Below, one piece after another: positions 1 to 5,180 of a DNA stretch of 5,180 nucleotides. The notes below the pieces were generated by a model, which saw only the letters and a list, made by a program, of their open reading frames with translations, was not told the origin of the DNA and did not search any database. A program made the translations under genes and the position numbers. How positions within the stretch are numbered: the stretch's first letter is position 1; each line of letters starts with the position of its first letter. The stretch is from Rubrivivax sp. (GTDB taxonomy: Bacteria > Pseudomonadota > Gammaproteobacteria > Burkholderiales > Burkholderiaceae_C): assembly GCA_030693565.1 (NCBI GenBank), contig JAUYAJ010000607.1:1-5180 (forward strand), read 5' to 3'.

Positions 1-15
1 CGTGAGCGTCGGCAT
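1..15 (-). CDS. Start of an unidentified gene, cut by the left edge
   Basis: Only the first five codons are visible, reading M-P-T-L-T. An ATG at 15-13 sits 8 nt after a strong AGGAGA Shine-Dalgarno sequence (29-24), which is the main reason to call a start here. A perfect inverted repeat resembling a LiuR operator lies 48 nt upstream of the ATG, so the gene probably has its own regulation rather than simple read-through from the DinB gene. If the operator reading is right, a branched-chain acyl-CoA catabolism gene is plausible (isovaleryl-CoA dehydrogenase or the methylcrotonyl-CoA carboxylase beta subunit). Five residues cannot establish that, so no product is assigned. Confidence 0.5.
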
Positions 16-23
16 GGGGGCGG

Positions 24-29
24 TCTCCT
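24..29 (-). promoter_or_regulatory. Shine-Dalgarno sequence AGGAGA for the left-edge gene
   Basis: The minus strand reads AGGAGA at 29-24, eight nucleotides before the ATG at 15-13. This is close to ideal in sequence and spacing and is stronger than the sites in front of most other genes here. One nucleotide upstream begins the foot of a very GC-rich hairpin (31-49), so access to the site could depend on local RNA structure. Confidence 0.55.
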
Positions 30-30
30 G

Positions 31-49
31 CGCGCCGCCGGGCGGCGCG
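31..49 (-). other. GC-rich hairpin in the leader of the left-edge gene
   Basis: Positions 31-39 and 41-49 are perfect reverse complements (CGCGCCGCC / GGCGGCGCG) around one base. As RNA this allows an 8-bp all-GC stem with a 3-nt loop. It lies directly upstream of the Shine-Dalgarno sequence at 24-29. No U-run follows on either strand, so it is not a convincing intrinsic terminator. It could influence translation initiation or leader stability, but in DNA this GC-rich short perfect repeats also arise by chance. Confidence 0.35.
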
Positions 50-63
50 GATGGGCGGGGGCA

Positions 64-79
64 TTGACGTTGACGTCAA
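64..79. promoter_or_regulatory. Perfect inverted repeat, probable LiuR-type (MerR-family) operator
   Basis: The 16-mer TTGACGTTGACGTCAA is two perfect 7-bp half-sites (TTGACGT, ACGTCAA) separated by TG. It also contains a nested 10-bp palindrome (70-79) and a tandem TTGACG repeat (64-69 and 70-75). Its AT content stands out against the GC-rich surroundings. The architecture resembles predicted operators of LiuR, the MerR-family regulator of leucine/isovalerate degradation in proteobacteria, as I recall that motif. It lies in the 72-nt gap between the DinB stop and the start of the left-edge gene, the natural place for an operator of that gene. A weak outer repeat, ATTGA (63-67) and TCAAT (82-86), flanks it. 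The inverted repeat is certain; naming LiuR is inference. Confidence 0.55.
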
Positions 80-84
80 GTTCA

Positions 85-90
85 ATTCTA
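85..90 (-). promoter_or_regulatory. Possible -10 element TAGAAT overlapping the DinB stop codon
   Basis: The minus strand reads TAGAAT at 90-85, one mismatch from the sigma-70 -10 consensus, and its first three bases are the stop codon of the DinB gene. Transcription would begin near 78-79, so the inverted repeat at 64-79 would cover the start point, a repressor-like arrangement. No good -35 hexamer is found 17-18 nt upstream (CCGTCG or GCCGTC). An alternative is that TTGACG within the repeat serves as a -35, but I see no good -10 after it. Confidence 0.22.
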
Positions 91-666
91 TCGACGCCCT
101 CCGTAGACGACGGCCTCGTCCCAGCCCAGCGCCGCCATCTCGGCCTGGCGCAAGTGGGCTTCGCTGGGCATCAGGAATTCGTCGAGCTGGGGCGGCGCCA
201 CCGCGGTGCCGCTGAGCATGGCGTGGAGCTGGCCACGGTGGTGGGTCTGGTGCATGAACAAGTGGGCCAGCACATGGGCGACAAGATCGCGCTGGATGCG
301 GCCGCCGCCGCGCGCCATCTGCACTTCGCGGGCGCAGCCGGCAGCGTCGAGCGCGTCGCAGAAGGTGGTCAAGCGTTCGTCGCTGAGCGCCTGGCGCTGG
401 CGCAGCGCGGCCAGGTCGGCAGCGGGCACGAACGCGGCCCAGGCCGCCGCCAGACCAGGCTCGCCCAGCAAGCTGCCGACGTAGTACTGGTCGACGCCCA
501 GGATGTGGTTCAGTGTCGCCATCAGGCTGGGGAAAAAACCGACCCGCGGCGCCTGCAACCCGGCCAGAGGCAGCGCCGCCATCGCGCCGTGCAGCCGGTG
601 GTTGGCGAGCCGGTTGGCGCGCGCCTGAATCGCCAGCGCGCCGGCCAGATCGATGGCCACCGGCAT
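88..666 (-). CDS. DinB-family protein (putative metal-dependent four-helix-bundle enzyme)
   Basis: A 192-residue DinB/YfiT-like protein, COG2318 type, named after the Bacillus damage-inducible gene and unrelated to DNA polymerase IV. Members form a four-helix bundle holding a divalent metal with three histidines; some related enzymes transfer or hydrolyse thiol conjugates, but most have no known substrate. The likely ligands are His54 in TLNHILGVD, and His139 and His143 in the signature MHQTHHRGQ (138-146). Length is slightly above the usual 150-180. The segment LDEFLMP (161-167) near the C-terminus is typical of proteobacterial members. It starts within the rhodanese stop codon (TGATG, 1-nt overlap), with AGAAGG at 676-671 as a close Shine-Dalgarno sequence, so translation is probably coupled. 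It is likely cytoplasmic, as no signal peptide or membrane segment is seen. The family is clear; the substrate is unknown. Confidence 0.88.
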   Translation of the reverse strand: MPVAIDLAGALAIQARANRLANHRLHGAMAALPLAGLQAPRVGFFPSLMATLNHILGVDQYYVGSLLGEPGLAAAWAAFVPAADLAALRQRQALSDERLTTFCDALDAAGCAREVQMARGGGRIQRDLVAHVLAHLFMHQTHHRGQLHAMLSGTAVAPPQLDEFLMPSEAHLRQAEMAALGWDEAVVYGGRR

Positions 667-1061
667 CAGCCCTTCTTGGCTTTGTCGGACACCGGCGCGC
701 CGGCGGCCTTCCAGGCCGTGTAGCCGCCGTCGATGTGGCCGACCTTGTCCAGCCCCATGTCCTGCAAAGTCTTGGTGGCCAGCGCCGAGCGCCAGCCGGC
801 GGCGCAGAACAGCACCAGATGCTTGCCTTGGCCGAGCGCCGGCTTGAAGTAGGGCGACTCGGGGCAGGCCCAGAACTCGAGCATGCCGCGCGGGGCGTGG
901 AAAGCGCCGGGGATGATGCCGTCGCGTTCGAGCTCGCGGACATCGCGGATGTCGATGAACTGCACGTCGTCGCGGCCATGCAGATCGCGCGCGTCCTCGA
1001 TGCCGAAGGTGGTGATGGCGGCGGTGGCTTCGTCCACCATCGACTTGACGGTCTTGCGCAT
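666..1061 (-). CDS. Single-domain rhodanese-like sulfurtransferase
   Basis: A 131-residue protein made of one rhodanese domain. Rhodaneses carry sulfane sulfur as a cysteine persulfide and pass it to cyanide, thiols or protein acceptors. The strand-turn segment FIDIRDVRE (35-43) and the active-site loop CAAGWR starting at Cys86 (LVLFCAAGWRSA, 82-93) are intact, followed by the C-terminal signature HIDGGYTAWKAAG (109-121). The six-residue loop fits sulfurtransferases rather than Cdc25-like phosphatases or arsenate reductases, which have longer loops. About 25 N-terminal residues precede the first strand; no signal peptide is evident, so it is probably cytoplasmic. It starts 1 nt inside the stop codon of the isomerase-family gene and has a strong AGGAGG Shine-Dalgarno sequence within that gene. 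The physiological sulfur acceptor cannot be read from sequence. Confidence 0.92.
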   Translation of the reverse strand: MRKTVKSMVDEATAAITTFGIEDARDLHGRDDVQFIDIRDVRELERDGIIPGAFHAPRGMLEFWACPESPYFKPALGQGKHLVLFCAAGWRSALATKTLQDMGLDKVGHIDGGYTAWKAAGAPVSDKAKKG

Positions 1062-1666
1062 CAGAATGGTCCCTCCTGCAGCCAGCGCTCGATTTGCGGC
1101 CGGCGGTCGTTGCCCCAGAACGGCTCAGCTTCGACGATGAAAAAAGGCGCGCCGAAGACGCCGGCGGCGATCGCCTCGTCGTTGGCGCGCTTGAGCCGGG
1201 CTTTCCACAGCGGATCGCTCCACACCGCCTCAGCAGCGGCGGGCGCGATGCCCTGGTCGGTGGCCAGCGCCTGCAGCGCGGCCGTGTCTTGCAGCGCCGT
1301 GCCGCGCGCGAACACCGCGCGCAGCCCTGCGGTGGCCCAGCGCGCGGCGGCGGCCGGGCTTTCGGTGTCGTGCAGCCACCAGAACAGCCGGGCGGCGTTC
1401 TGCGTCGACTGTGGGAAGGGCTCGGGCAGCTGGAAAGGCAGGCCTTCGAAACGCGCCGAGCGCGCGAAGTCGCGCAGCGAATATTCGCGCTTGATCGGGT
1501 AGGACACGGGCGACTTCAGCTCCGCGGCCTGGAAAGTGGCACCGAGCAAGATGGCATGGCGGCGCACGGTGCGGCCGTGGCGCGCGGCGACGGCGTCGAC
1601 CCACTCGTTGGCGATGTAGGAGTAAGGCGACGAGAAGTCGAAGAAGAAGTCGATCGGCGAGTCCAT
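1061..1666 (-). CDS. 2-hydroxychromene-2-carboxylate isomerase family (kappa-GST/DsbA fold)
   Basis: A 201-residue protein of the thioredoxin-fold DsbA/kappa-GST family. The founding enzyme, NahD, is a glutathione-dependent isomerase of naphthalene degradation, but many genomic members lie outside aromatic pathways. The N-terminal strand and turn FFFDFSSPYSY (7-17) carry the kappa-class serine (Ser12 or Ser13) expected to activate glutathione. The helical insert holds PIKREYSLRDFAR (57-69). GVFGAPFFIV (169-178) has the cis-proline Pro174, and FWGNDR (183-188) is a family hallmark. Length matches the usual ~200. The ATG at 1666 is chosen because the first strand begins straight after it. An in-frame ATG at 1702 would add 12 residues (MDGRAGRVYRSR) and lies in a hairpin loop; neither start has a good Shine-Dalgarno sequence. 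The longer in-frame reading upstream of 1702 only overlaps trkH out of frame. No aromatic-degradation genes are nearby, so the role may be general glutathione-dependent chemistry. Confidence 0.9.
   Translation of the reverse strand: MDSPIDFFFDFSSPYSYIANEWVDAVAARHGRTVRRHAILLGATFQAAELKSPVSYPIKREYSLRDFARSARFEGLPFQLPEPFPQSTQNAARLFWWLHDTESPAAAARWATAGLRAVFARGTALQDTAALQALATDQGIAPAAAEAVWSDPLWKARLKRANDEAIAAGVFGAPFFIVEAEPFWGNDRRPQIERWLQEGPF
1072..1077 (-). promoter_or_regulatory. Strong Shine-Dalgarno AGGAGG for the rhodanese gene
   Basis: AGGAGG reads on the minus strand at 1077-1072, inside the final codons of the isomerase-family gene (CAG GAG GGA), and about ten nucleotides before the rhodanese ATG at 1061-1059. 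It fixes the rhodanese start and implies independent ribosome loading in addition to coupling through the 1-nt overlap. Confidence 0.7.
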
Positions 1667-1691
1667 CCGGGAACGATAGACGCGCCCGGCG

Positions 1692-1708
1692 CGCCCGTCC
1701 ATCGGGCG
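1692..1708 (-). other. Small hairpin in the trkH-isomerase intergenic gap
   Basis: CGCCCG (1692-1697) and CGGGCG (1703-1708) form a perfect 6-bp stem with a 5-nt loop, starting 2 nt after the trkH stop codon (TAG at 1713-1711). On the minus strand it is followed by GC-rich sequence rather than a U-run, so it is at most a weak or factor-assisted terminator or an mRNA-stability element between the potassium and thiol-enzyme genes. The loop reads ATGGA and contains the alternative upstream start of the isomerase-family gene. Chance formation in GC-rich DNA is possible. Confidence 0.35.
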
Positions 1709-1710
1709 AA

Positions 1711-3168
1711 CTACCGGCGCCAGAACTGCGGCGTGAACAGCACCAGCACCGACAGCAGCTCGAGCCTGCCGAGCAGCATCGCAAAGCTCAGCACCCAGGT
1801 CTGGAAGTCGGTGAGCGCGCCGTAGTTGACCGCCGGGCCGACCTCGCCCAGGCCGGGGCCGATGTTGTTGACGCAGGCGATGACGGCGGTGAAGGCGGTG
1901 ACCACGTCCAGGCCGCTGAACAGCAGCACCATGGTCAGGCTGACCAGTGTGGCGCCGTACATCATCATGAAGGCGATCACGCTCTGCATCACGCGCGGGT
2001 TCACCGCCTGACCGGCCATCACCACCGGGTTGACGACGTTCGGGTGCACGATGCGCACCAGCTCGCGCTGGCTTTGCTTGAGCAGCAGCAGCATGCGCAC
2101 CATCTTGATGCCCCCGCCGGTGGAGCCGGCGCAGGTGGCAAAGCACCCCAGCAGAATCATCAGCAGCGGGGCGAAGAACGGCCACTGGGCGTAGTCCTGG
2201 GTCGCGTAGCCGGTGGTGGTGGCCAGAGAGACGACGTGGAACACCGTGTGGCGCAAGGCCTCCAGGTAGCTGGGGTAGGTGTCGTGGAACCACATGTAGC
2301 CCGAGATCAGCGCCACCGCGCCGAAGATCACCAGGTAAAAAGCCTGGGCCTCGGGGTTGCGAAAGATGGCGCGCAGCGAGCGCTGGCGCCAGGCCACGAA
2401 GTAGAGCGCGAAGCTGATGCCCGACAGCATCATGAAGACCACCGCCACGGCTTCGATCAGCGGCGAGTTCCAGTAGCCGAAGCTGGCGTCGTAAGCAGAG
2501 AAGCCGCCCAGGCCCATCGTCGAGCACATGTGCATGAAGGCGTCTTCCCAGCTCATGCCGGCCCATCGATAGGCCAGCATGCAGGCCAGCGAGAAGGCGA
2601 AGTAGACAACCCACAGCCCGCGCGCCGTCTCGGCGATGCGCGGCGTCAGCTTGGCGTCCTTCATCGGCCCGGCGGCCTCGGCCTTGAACAGCTGGGCGCC
2701 GCCGACGCCGAGCAGCGGCAGGATGGCCACCGCCAGCACGATGATCCCGAGCCCGCCCACCAGCTGCAAAAAGCAGCGCCAGACGTTGACCGACAGCGGC
2801 AAGTGGTCGAGTCCGGTGAGCACGGTGGCGCCGGTGGCCGAGAAGCCGCTCATGGCTTCGAAGTAGGCGTCGGTGACCGACAGCCCGGGGATCGCCAACA
2901 GCAGCGGCACGGCGCCGAAAGCCGGCAGCACGAGCCAGGTCAGGCCGACGAGCACGAAGCCGTCACGCGGCTGCAGCTCACGGCGAAAGCGCCGCATCGC
3001 CAGGCTCATCAGCCCGCCGGCGCCCAGCGTGATGGCGATCGACACCAGAAAGGCCTGCTCGGCGGCGTCGTGACGGTCGACCGCGAAGGCCAGCGGCACG
3101 ATCATCAGCAGCGCGAACAGCACGACCATGCGCCCGACGAGCGCGATGACAGCCAGCGGCGAGGTCAT
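1711..3168 (-). CDS. trkH: TrkH, potassium-translocating membrane subunit of the Trk system
   Basis: A 485-residue inner-membrane protein of the TrkH/KtrB superfamily, matching the family's usual ~483. Four K+-channel-like repeats (membrane helix, pore loop, membrane helix) form one pore for K+ uptake, gated by the TrkA ring beneath. The pore loops are SATGA (110-114, Gly113), STMGLGGFS (216-224, Gly221), TTTGYA (317-322, Gly320) and NNIGPGLG (434-441, Gly437); all four filter glycines are present. LQLVGGLGIIVLAVAILPLL (134-153) and the glycine-rich intramembrane gating loop CAGSTGGGIKMVR (346-358) are hallmarks of TrkH. Arg468 in LLGRLE is the conserved basic residue of the last helix that faces that loop. 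The N-terminal helix starts about residue 5. The ATG is 10 nt after the trkA stop with only a weak GGCGG upstream, suggesting coupling to trkA. TrkG is a close paralogue, but linkage and sequence favour TrkH. Confidence 0.96.
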   Translation of the reverse strand: MTSPLAVIALVGRMVVLFALLMIVPLAFAVDRHDAAEQAFLVSIAITLGAGGLMSLAMRRFRRELQPRDGFVLVGLTWLVLPAFGAVPLLLAIPGLSVTDAYFEAMSGFSATGATVLTGLDHLPLSVNVWRCFLQLVGGLGIIVLAVAILPLLGVGGAQLFKAEAAGPMKDAKLTPRIAETARGLWVVYFAFSLACMLAYRWAGMSWEDAFMHMCSTMGLGGFSAYDASFGYWNSPLIEAVAVVFMMLSGISFALYFVAWRQRSLRAIFRNPEAQAFYLVIFGAVALISGYMWFHDTYPSYLEALRHTVFHVVSLATTTGYATQDYAQWPFFAPLLMILLGCFATCAGSTGGGIKMVRMLLLLKQSQRELVRIVHPNVVNPVVMAGQAVNPRVMQSVIAFMMMYGATLVSLTMVLLFSGLDVVTAFTAVIACVNNIGPGLGEVGPAVNYGALTDFQTWVLSFAMLLGRLELLSVLVLFTPQFWRR

Positions 3169-3179
3169 CGGGCCGCCAT
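3165..3179 (-). other. Four-codon mini-reading frame bridging trkA stop and trkH start
   Basis: The trkA stop overlaps an ATG (TGATG, ATG at 3179-3177) that opens the frame M-A-A-R and stops at TGA 3167-3165. That stop itself overlaps the trkH start as ATGA. A ribosome ending trkA could re-initiate, translate four codons and terminate directly on the trkH start. The arrangement is exact in the sequence, but with no strong Shine-Dalgarno sequence its use is speculative, and it may simply reflect a short junction. Confidence 0.25.
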
Positions 3180-4612
3180 CAGAAGAACATCGCCCCGACC
3201 TGGAACAGCTTTTCCACCTGGCGCACCATGCGCTTGCGCGGCACGAAGACGATGACGTGGTCGCCGCTCTCGATGACGGTGTCGTGGTGCGGGATGATGA
3301 CGTCTTTGCGCACCCGGCCTTCGCTGCGGCGCGGGTCGGGGATGTCGCGCACGATGGCACCGATCTCGGCGCCGGCCGGCAGCGCCACCTGCTCGATGCG
3401 CCGGCCGACCACCTTGGAGCTCTTGCGGTCGCCGCGCACGATCAGCTCGAGCACCTCGGAGGCGCCGCGGCGCAGGCTGTAGACGGCGGCAACGTCGCCG
3501 CGCCGCACATGGGCGAGCAGCTCGCCGATCACCGTCTGCGACGGTGAAATGGCGATGTCGATCTGCGTGCCCTGGCCCTGCACGAGGTCGGCGTAGGCCT
3601 TGCGGTTGATCAATGCCAGCACCCGGTGCGCGCCCATGCGCTTGGCCAGCAGGCACGACATGATGTTGTCTTCGTCGTCGCTGGTCAGCGCCAGGAAGAG
3701 GTCGGTGCCGGCGACGTTCTCGTCTTCCAGCAGTTGCTCGTCGGTCGAATCGCCCTTGAGAACCAGCGCCTCGCTGGGCAGCTGGGTCGTGAGGTACTCG
3801 CAGCGCTCGGCGTTGGACTCGATCAGCTTGACCTGGCAGTCGCGCGCGATGTGTCGCGCCAGCCGCAGCCCGACGCGCCCGCCGCCGGCGATCATGACCC
3901 GGCGCACCGGGTCGTCGCGCTTGCGCATCGCGTCGAGCGCGCGCCGGATGTGCTCGTTGGCGGCGAGCACGAAGACCTCGTCGCCGACCTCGACGCGCGT
4001 GCTGCCGTCGCAGATGACCTGGCGGTCCAGCCCCATCAGGTCGCGCCGGTAGATGGCGACGATGCGCATCGGCACGTCGGGCAGCAGCTGCGGCAGCTCG
4101 GAGATCACGTGGTGCACCAGCGGCCCGCCCTCGACGGCGCGCACCGCGATCATGCTGACGCGCTTTTGCGAGAACTCCAGCACCTGCAGGGCTTCGGGAA
4201 ACTCGATCAGCTTGCGGATGTAGGTGGTGATGCTCTCTTCGGGGCAGATCACCTCGTCGACGGCAAAACCTTCCTTGCCCATCATCACGCTGCCATCGGC
4301 GAACTCGGGGCTGCGCACGCGCGCGATGCGGGTCGGGATGTGGAAGATGTCGTGCGCGATCTTGCAGGCGACCAGGTTGGTCTCGTCGAGCGGCGCGCAG
4401 GCGATCAGCAAGTCGGTGTCGTCGGCGCCGGCTTCTTTCAGCACCGAGGGCTGGATGCCGTTGCCGACCACGCCGCGCAGGTCGAGCCGGTCCTGCAGCG
4501 CGGCCAGGCGGCGCGGGTCGGTGTCGATGACGGTGATGTCGTTCTGTTCGGAGGCCAGGCTCTCCGCCACACTTTCACCAACCCGGCCAGCACCGAGGAT
4601 CAGGATCTTCAT
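3179..4612 (-). CDS. trkA: TrkA, NAD-binding regulatory subunit of the Trk potassium transporter
   Basis: A 477-residue cytoplasmic protein, close to the 458 of E. coli TrkA, with the full tandem RCK layout: RCK_N (about 1-120), RCK_C (about 140-225), RCK_N (about 237-355) and RCK_C (about 370-460). Each Rossmann half keeps its dinucleotide loop, GAGRVG (7-12) and GGGRVG (243-248), followed by an acidic residue at the end of the second strand (Asp30 in VIDTD, Glu265 in LIESN), which favours NAD(H) over NADP(H). TrkA assembles on the cytoplasmic face of TrkH, and nucleotide binding controls K+ flux. The ATG at 4612 is chosen because the first strand MKILILGAGRVG begins immediately. It overlaps the stop of the upstream DUF3482 gene by ATGA, and no clear Shine-Dalgarno sequence is visible, so translation is probably coupled. 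No residue appears missing. Confidence 0.97.
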   Translation of the reverse strand: MKILILGAGRVGESVAESLASEQNDITVIDTDPRRLAALQDRLDLRGVVGNGIQPSVLKEAGADDTDLLIACAPLDETNLVACKIAHDIFHIPTRIARVRSPEFADGSVMMGKEGFAVDEVICPEESITTYIRKLIEFPEALQVLEFSQKRVSMIAVRAVEGGPLVHHVISELPQLLPDVPMRIVAIYRRDLMGLDRQVICDGSTRVEVGDEVFVLAANEHIRRALDAMRKRDDPVRRVMIAGGGRVGLRLARHIARDCQVKLIESNAERCEYLTTQLPSEALVLKGDSTDEQLLEDENVAGTDLFLALTSDDEDNIMSCLLAKRMGAHRVLALINRKAYADLVQGQGTQIDIAISPSQTVIGELLAHVRRGDVAAVYSLRRGASEVLELIVRGDRKSSKVVGRRIEQVALPAGAEIGAIVRDIPDPRRSEGRVRKDVIIPHHDTVIESGDHVIVFVPRKRMVRQVEKLFQVGAMFF

Positions 4613-5180
4613 GCGGCCTGATTATGGTCGGCCGCGGCGCCGGGATACAGCGCGTGCAGCGCAGCCCGCGCGGCGCGTTCCAGCAGCGGCTGCAGCGCGG
4701 CGGCCAGCGTCTGCGCCTCACCCTCGTTGTCCCAGCGTGTGCTGCGCTCGCGCCACAGCGCGGCCAGCGCCTCGCGTTCGGGCGCCAGCGCCGCGTTCAC
4801 GGTGGCCTGCCAGTGCGGCGGCGCTTCGCCGCGCGTCCACTCGCCGCGGCCGCGGCCGAAATGCGCCACCGCCAGGTAGCGCAGCAAGGCCGAGTCGACC
4901 AGCGGCGCCATCGCGTCGGCGTTCCAGGACAACCAGCTGTGCCCGGTGCCACGCACCAGGTTGATGCCGCGCGCCAGCCCGGCGGCACCCAGGGCGCCGA
5001 GCAGCCCGCCGGCCAGCATGCCGCCGCCCAGCGTCAGCCCGCCGCTGGCGATGTCGGCCTTGAGTCCGGCGAGTGCGCCCGTGACCATGCCGCCGACCAG
5101 CGCCGCGCGGCCTTCGTCGACACGTTCGCGCAGCGCGTAGTGGCTGGCCAGGCGCTGCAGGATCTCGGCCTGGGCGGCGC
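4609..5180 (-). CDS. C-terminal part of a DUF3482-type GTPase protein, 5' end off the window
   Basis: The frame stays open to the right edge, giving at least 189 residues; an internal Met at 5088 is not the real start, because coding-like sequence (AEILQRLASHYALRERV and onward) continues upstream of it. Numbering from the first whole visible codon, about residues 1-30 are a helical segment, about 31-75 a Gly/Ala-rich stretch (MVTGALAGLKADIASGGLT onward) with small-residue spacing typical of membrane-associating helices, and about 80-110 hold ALLRYLAVAHFGRGRGEW, a segment I associate with DUF3482. In that family this region follows an N-terminal P-loop GTPase domain, which would lie beyond the window. 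The biochemical role is unknown. The stop overlaps the trkA start by ATGA, so the two are probably co-translated. The DUF assignment rests on recalled motifs. Confidence 0.72.
   Translation of the reverse strand, partial: AAQAEILQRLASHYALRERVDEGRAALVGGMVTGALAGLKADIASGGLTLGGGMLAGGLLGALGAAGLARGINLVRGTGHSWLSWNADAMAPLVDSALLRYLAVAHFGRGRGEWTRGEAPPHWQATVNAALAPEREALAALWRERSTRWDNEGEAQTLAAALQPLLERAARAALHALYPGAAADHNQAA

Noticed and set aside
31..49. Intrinsic terminator for the DinB gene
   Set aside because: The stem is strong, but no T-run follows on the minus or plus strand, so it does not meet the rho-independent pattern.
70..77. TGACGTCA as a eukaryotic CRE-type site
   Set aside because: It is the core of a longer bacterial-style dyad (64-79) in a bacterial operon gap; the eukaryotic factor is irrelevant here.
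513..1502. 329-residue plus-strand reading frame over the rhodanese and isomerase genes
   Set aside because: Antisense to three well-supported minus-strand genes; biased composition and no family resemblance.
1681..1697. Repeated CGCGCCCGG-like GC tract as a repeat element
   Set aside because: The short similarity and the GGCGCGCC palindrome are expected at this GC content and show no further copies forming an array.
1061..2614. A single 517-residue reading frame suggesting a fusion ending in the isomerase domain
   Set aside because: The part above about 1702 is an out-of-frame reading of trkH with low-complexity Arg/His/Gly composition. Only the last ~201 residues match a real family.
2044..3255. 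403-residue plus-strand reading frame
   Set aside because: It is antisense to trkH and the end of trkA, rich in His, Gln, Gly and Ala in the pattern of complement-frame reading in GC-rich DNA, and has no recognisable domain.
3626..4621. 331-residue plus-strand reading frame
   Set aside because: It is wholly antisense to trkA, with the composition expected from the opposite strand of a high-GC gene and no motifs.

Overview
The window is GC-rich (roughly two-thirds G+C by eye) and tightly packed. Every recognisable gene lies on the minus strand, so transcription runs from high to low coordinates. The protein types, GC bias and junction style point to a betaproteobacterium of the order Burkholderiales. 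That is an inference from gene content; there is no rRNA or other phylogenetic marker here.

In transcription order: (1) the 3' part of a GTPase-type DUF3482 protein, cut by the right edge; (2) trkA, the cytoplasmic NAD-binding regulator of the Trk potassium uptake system, joined to it by a 4-nt ATGA overlap; (3) trkH, the potassium-conducting membrane subunit, 10 nt after trkA; (4) a 44-nt gap with a small hairpin; (5) a kappa-GST/DsbA-fold protein of the 2-hydroxychromene-2-carboxylate isomerase family; (6) a single-domain rhodanese; (7) a DinB-family putative metal enzyme. Genes 5-7 are linked by two 1-nt TGATG overlaps. After DinB comes a 72-nt regulatory gap and then the first five codons of another gene, running off the left edge.

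The window therefore holds two functional blocks: potassium uptake (TrkA+TrkH, probably co-transcribed with the GTPase gene) and a three-gene block whose families all have links to thiol or glutathione chemistry. The short spacing suggests the whole run may be one transcript, with the 44-nt gap as the only likely internal break.

The most interesting non-coding signal is at the left end: a perfect 7-2-7 inverted repeat, TTGACGT-TG-ACGTCAA (64-79), in front of a gene start with a strong Shine-Dalgarno sequence. It resembles operators of the MerR-family regulator LiuR, which controls leucine/isovalerate catabolism in proteobacteria, so the gene off the left edge may belong to that regulon. No mobile element, CRISPR array, tRNA, rRNA or clearly novel system is visible, and no stretch over about 75 nt lacks a gene.
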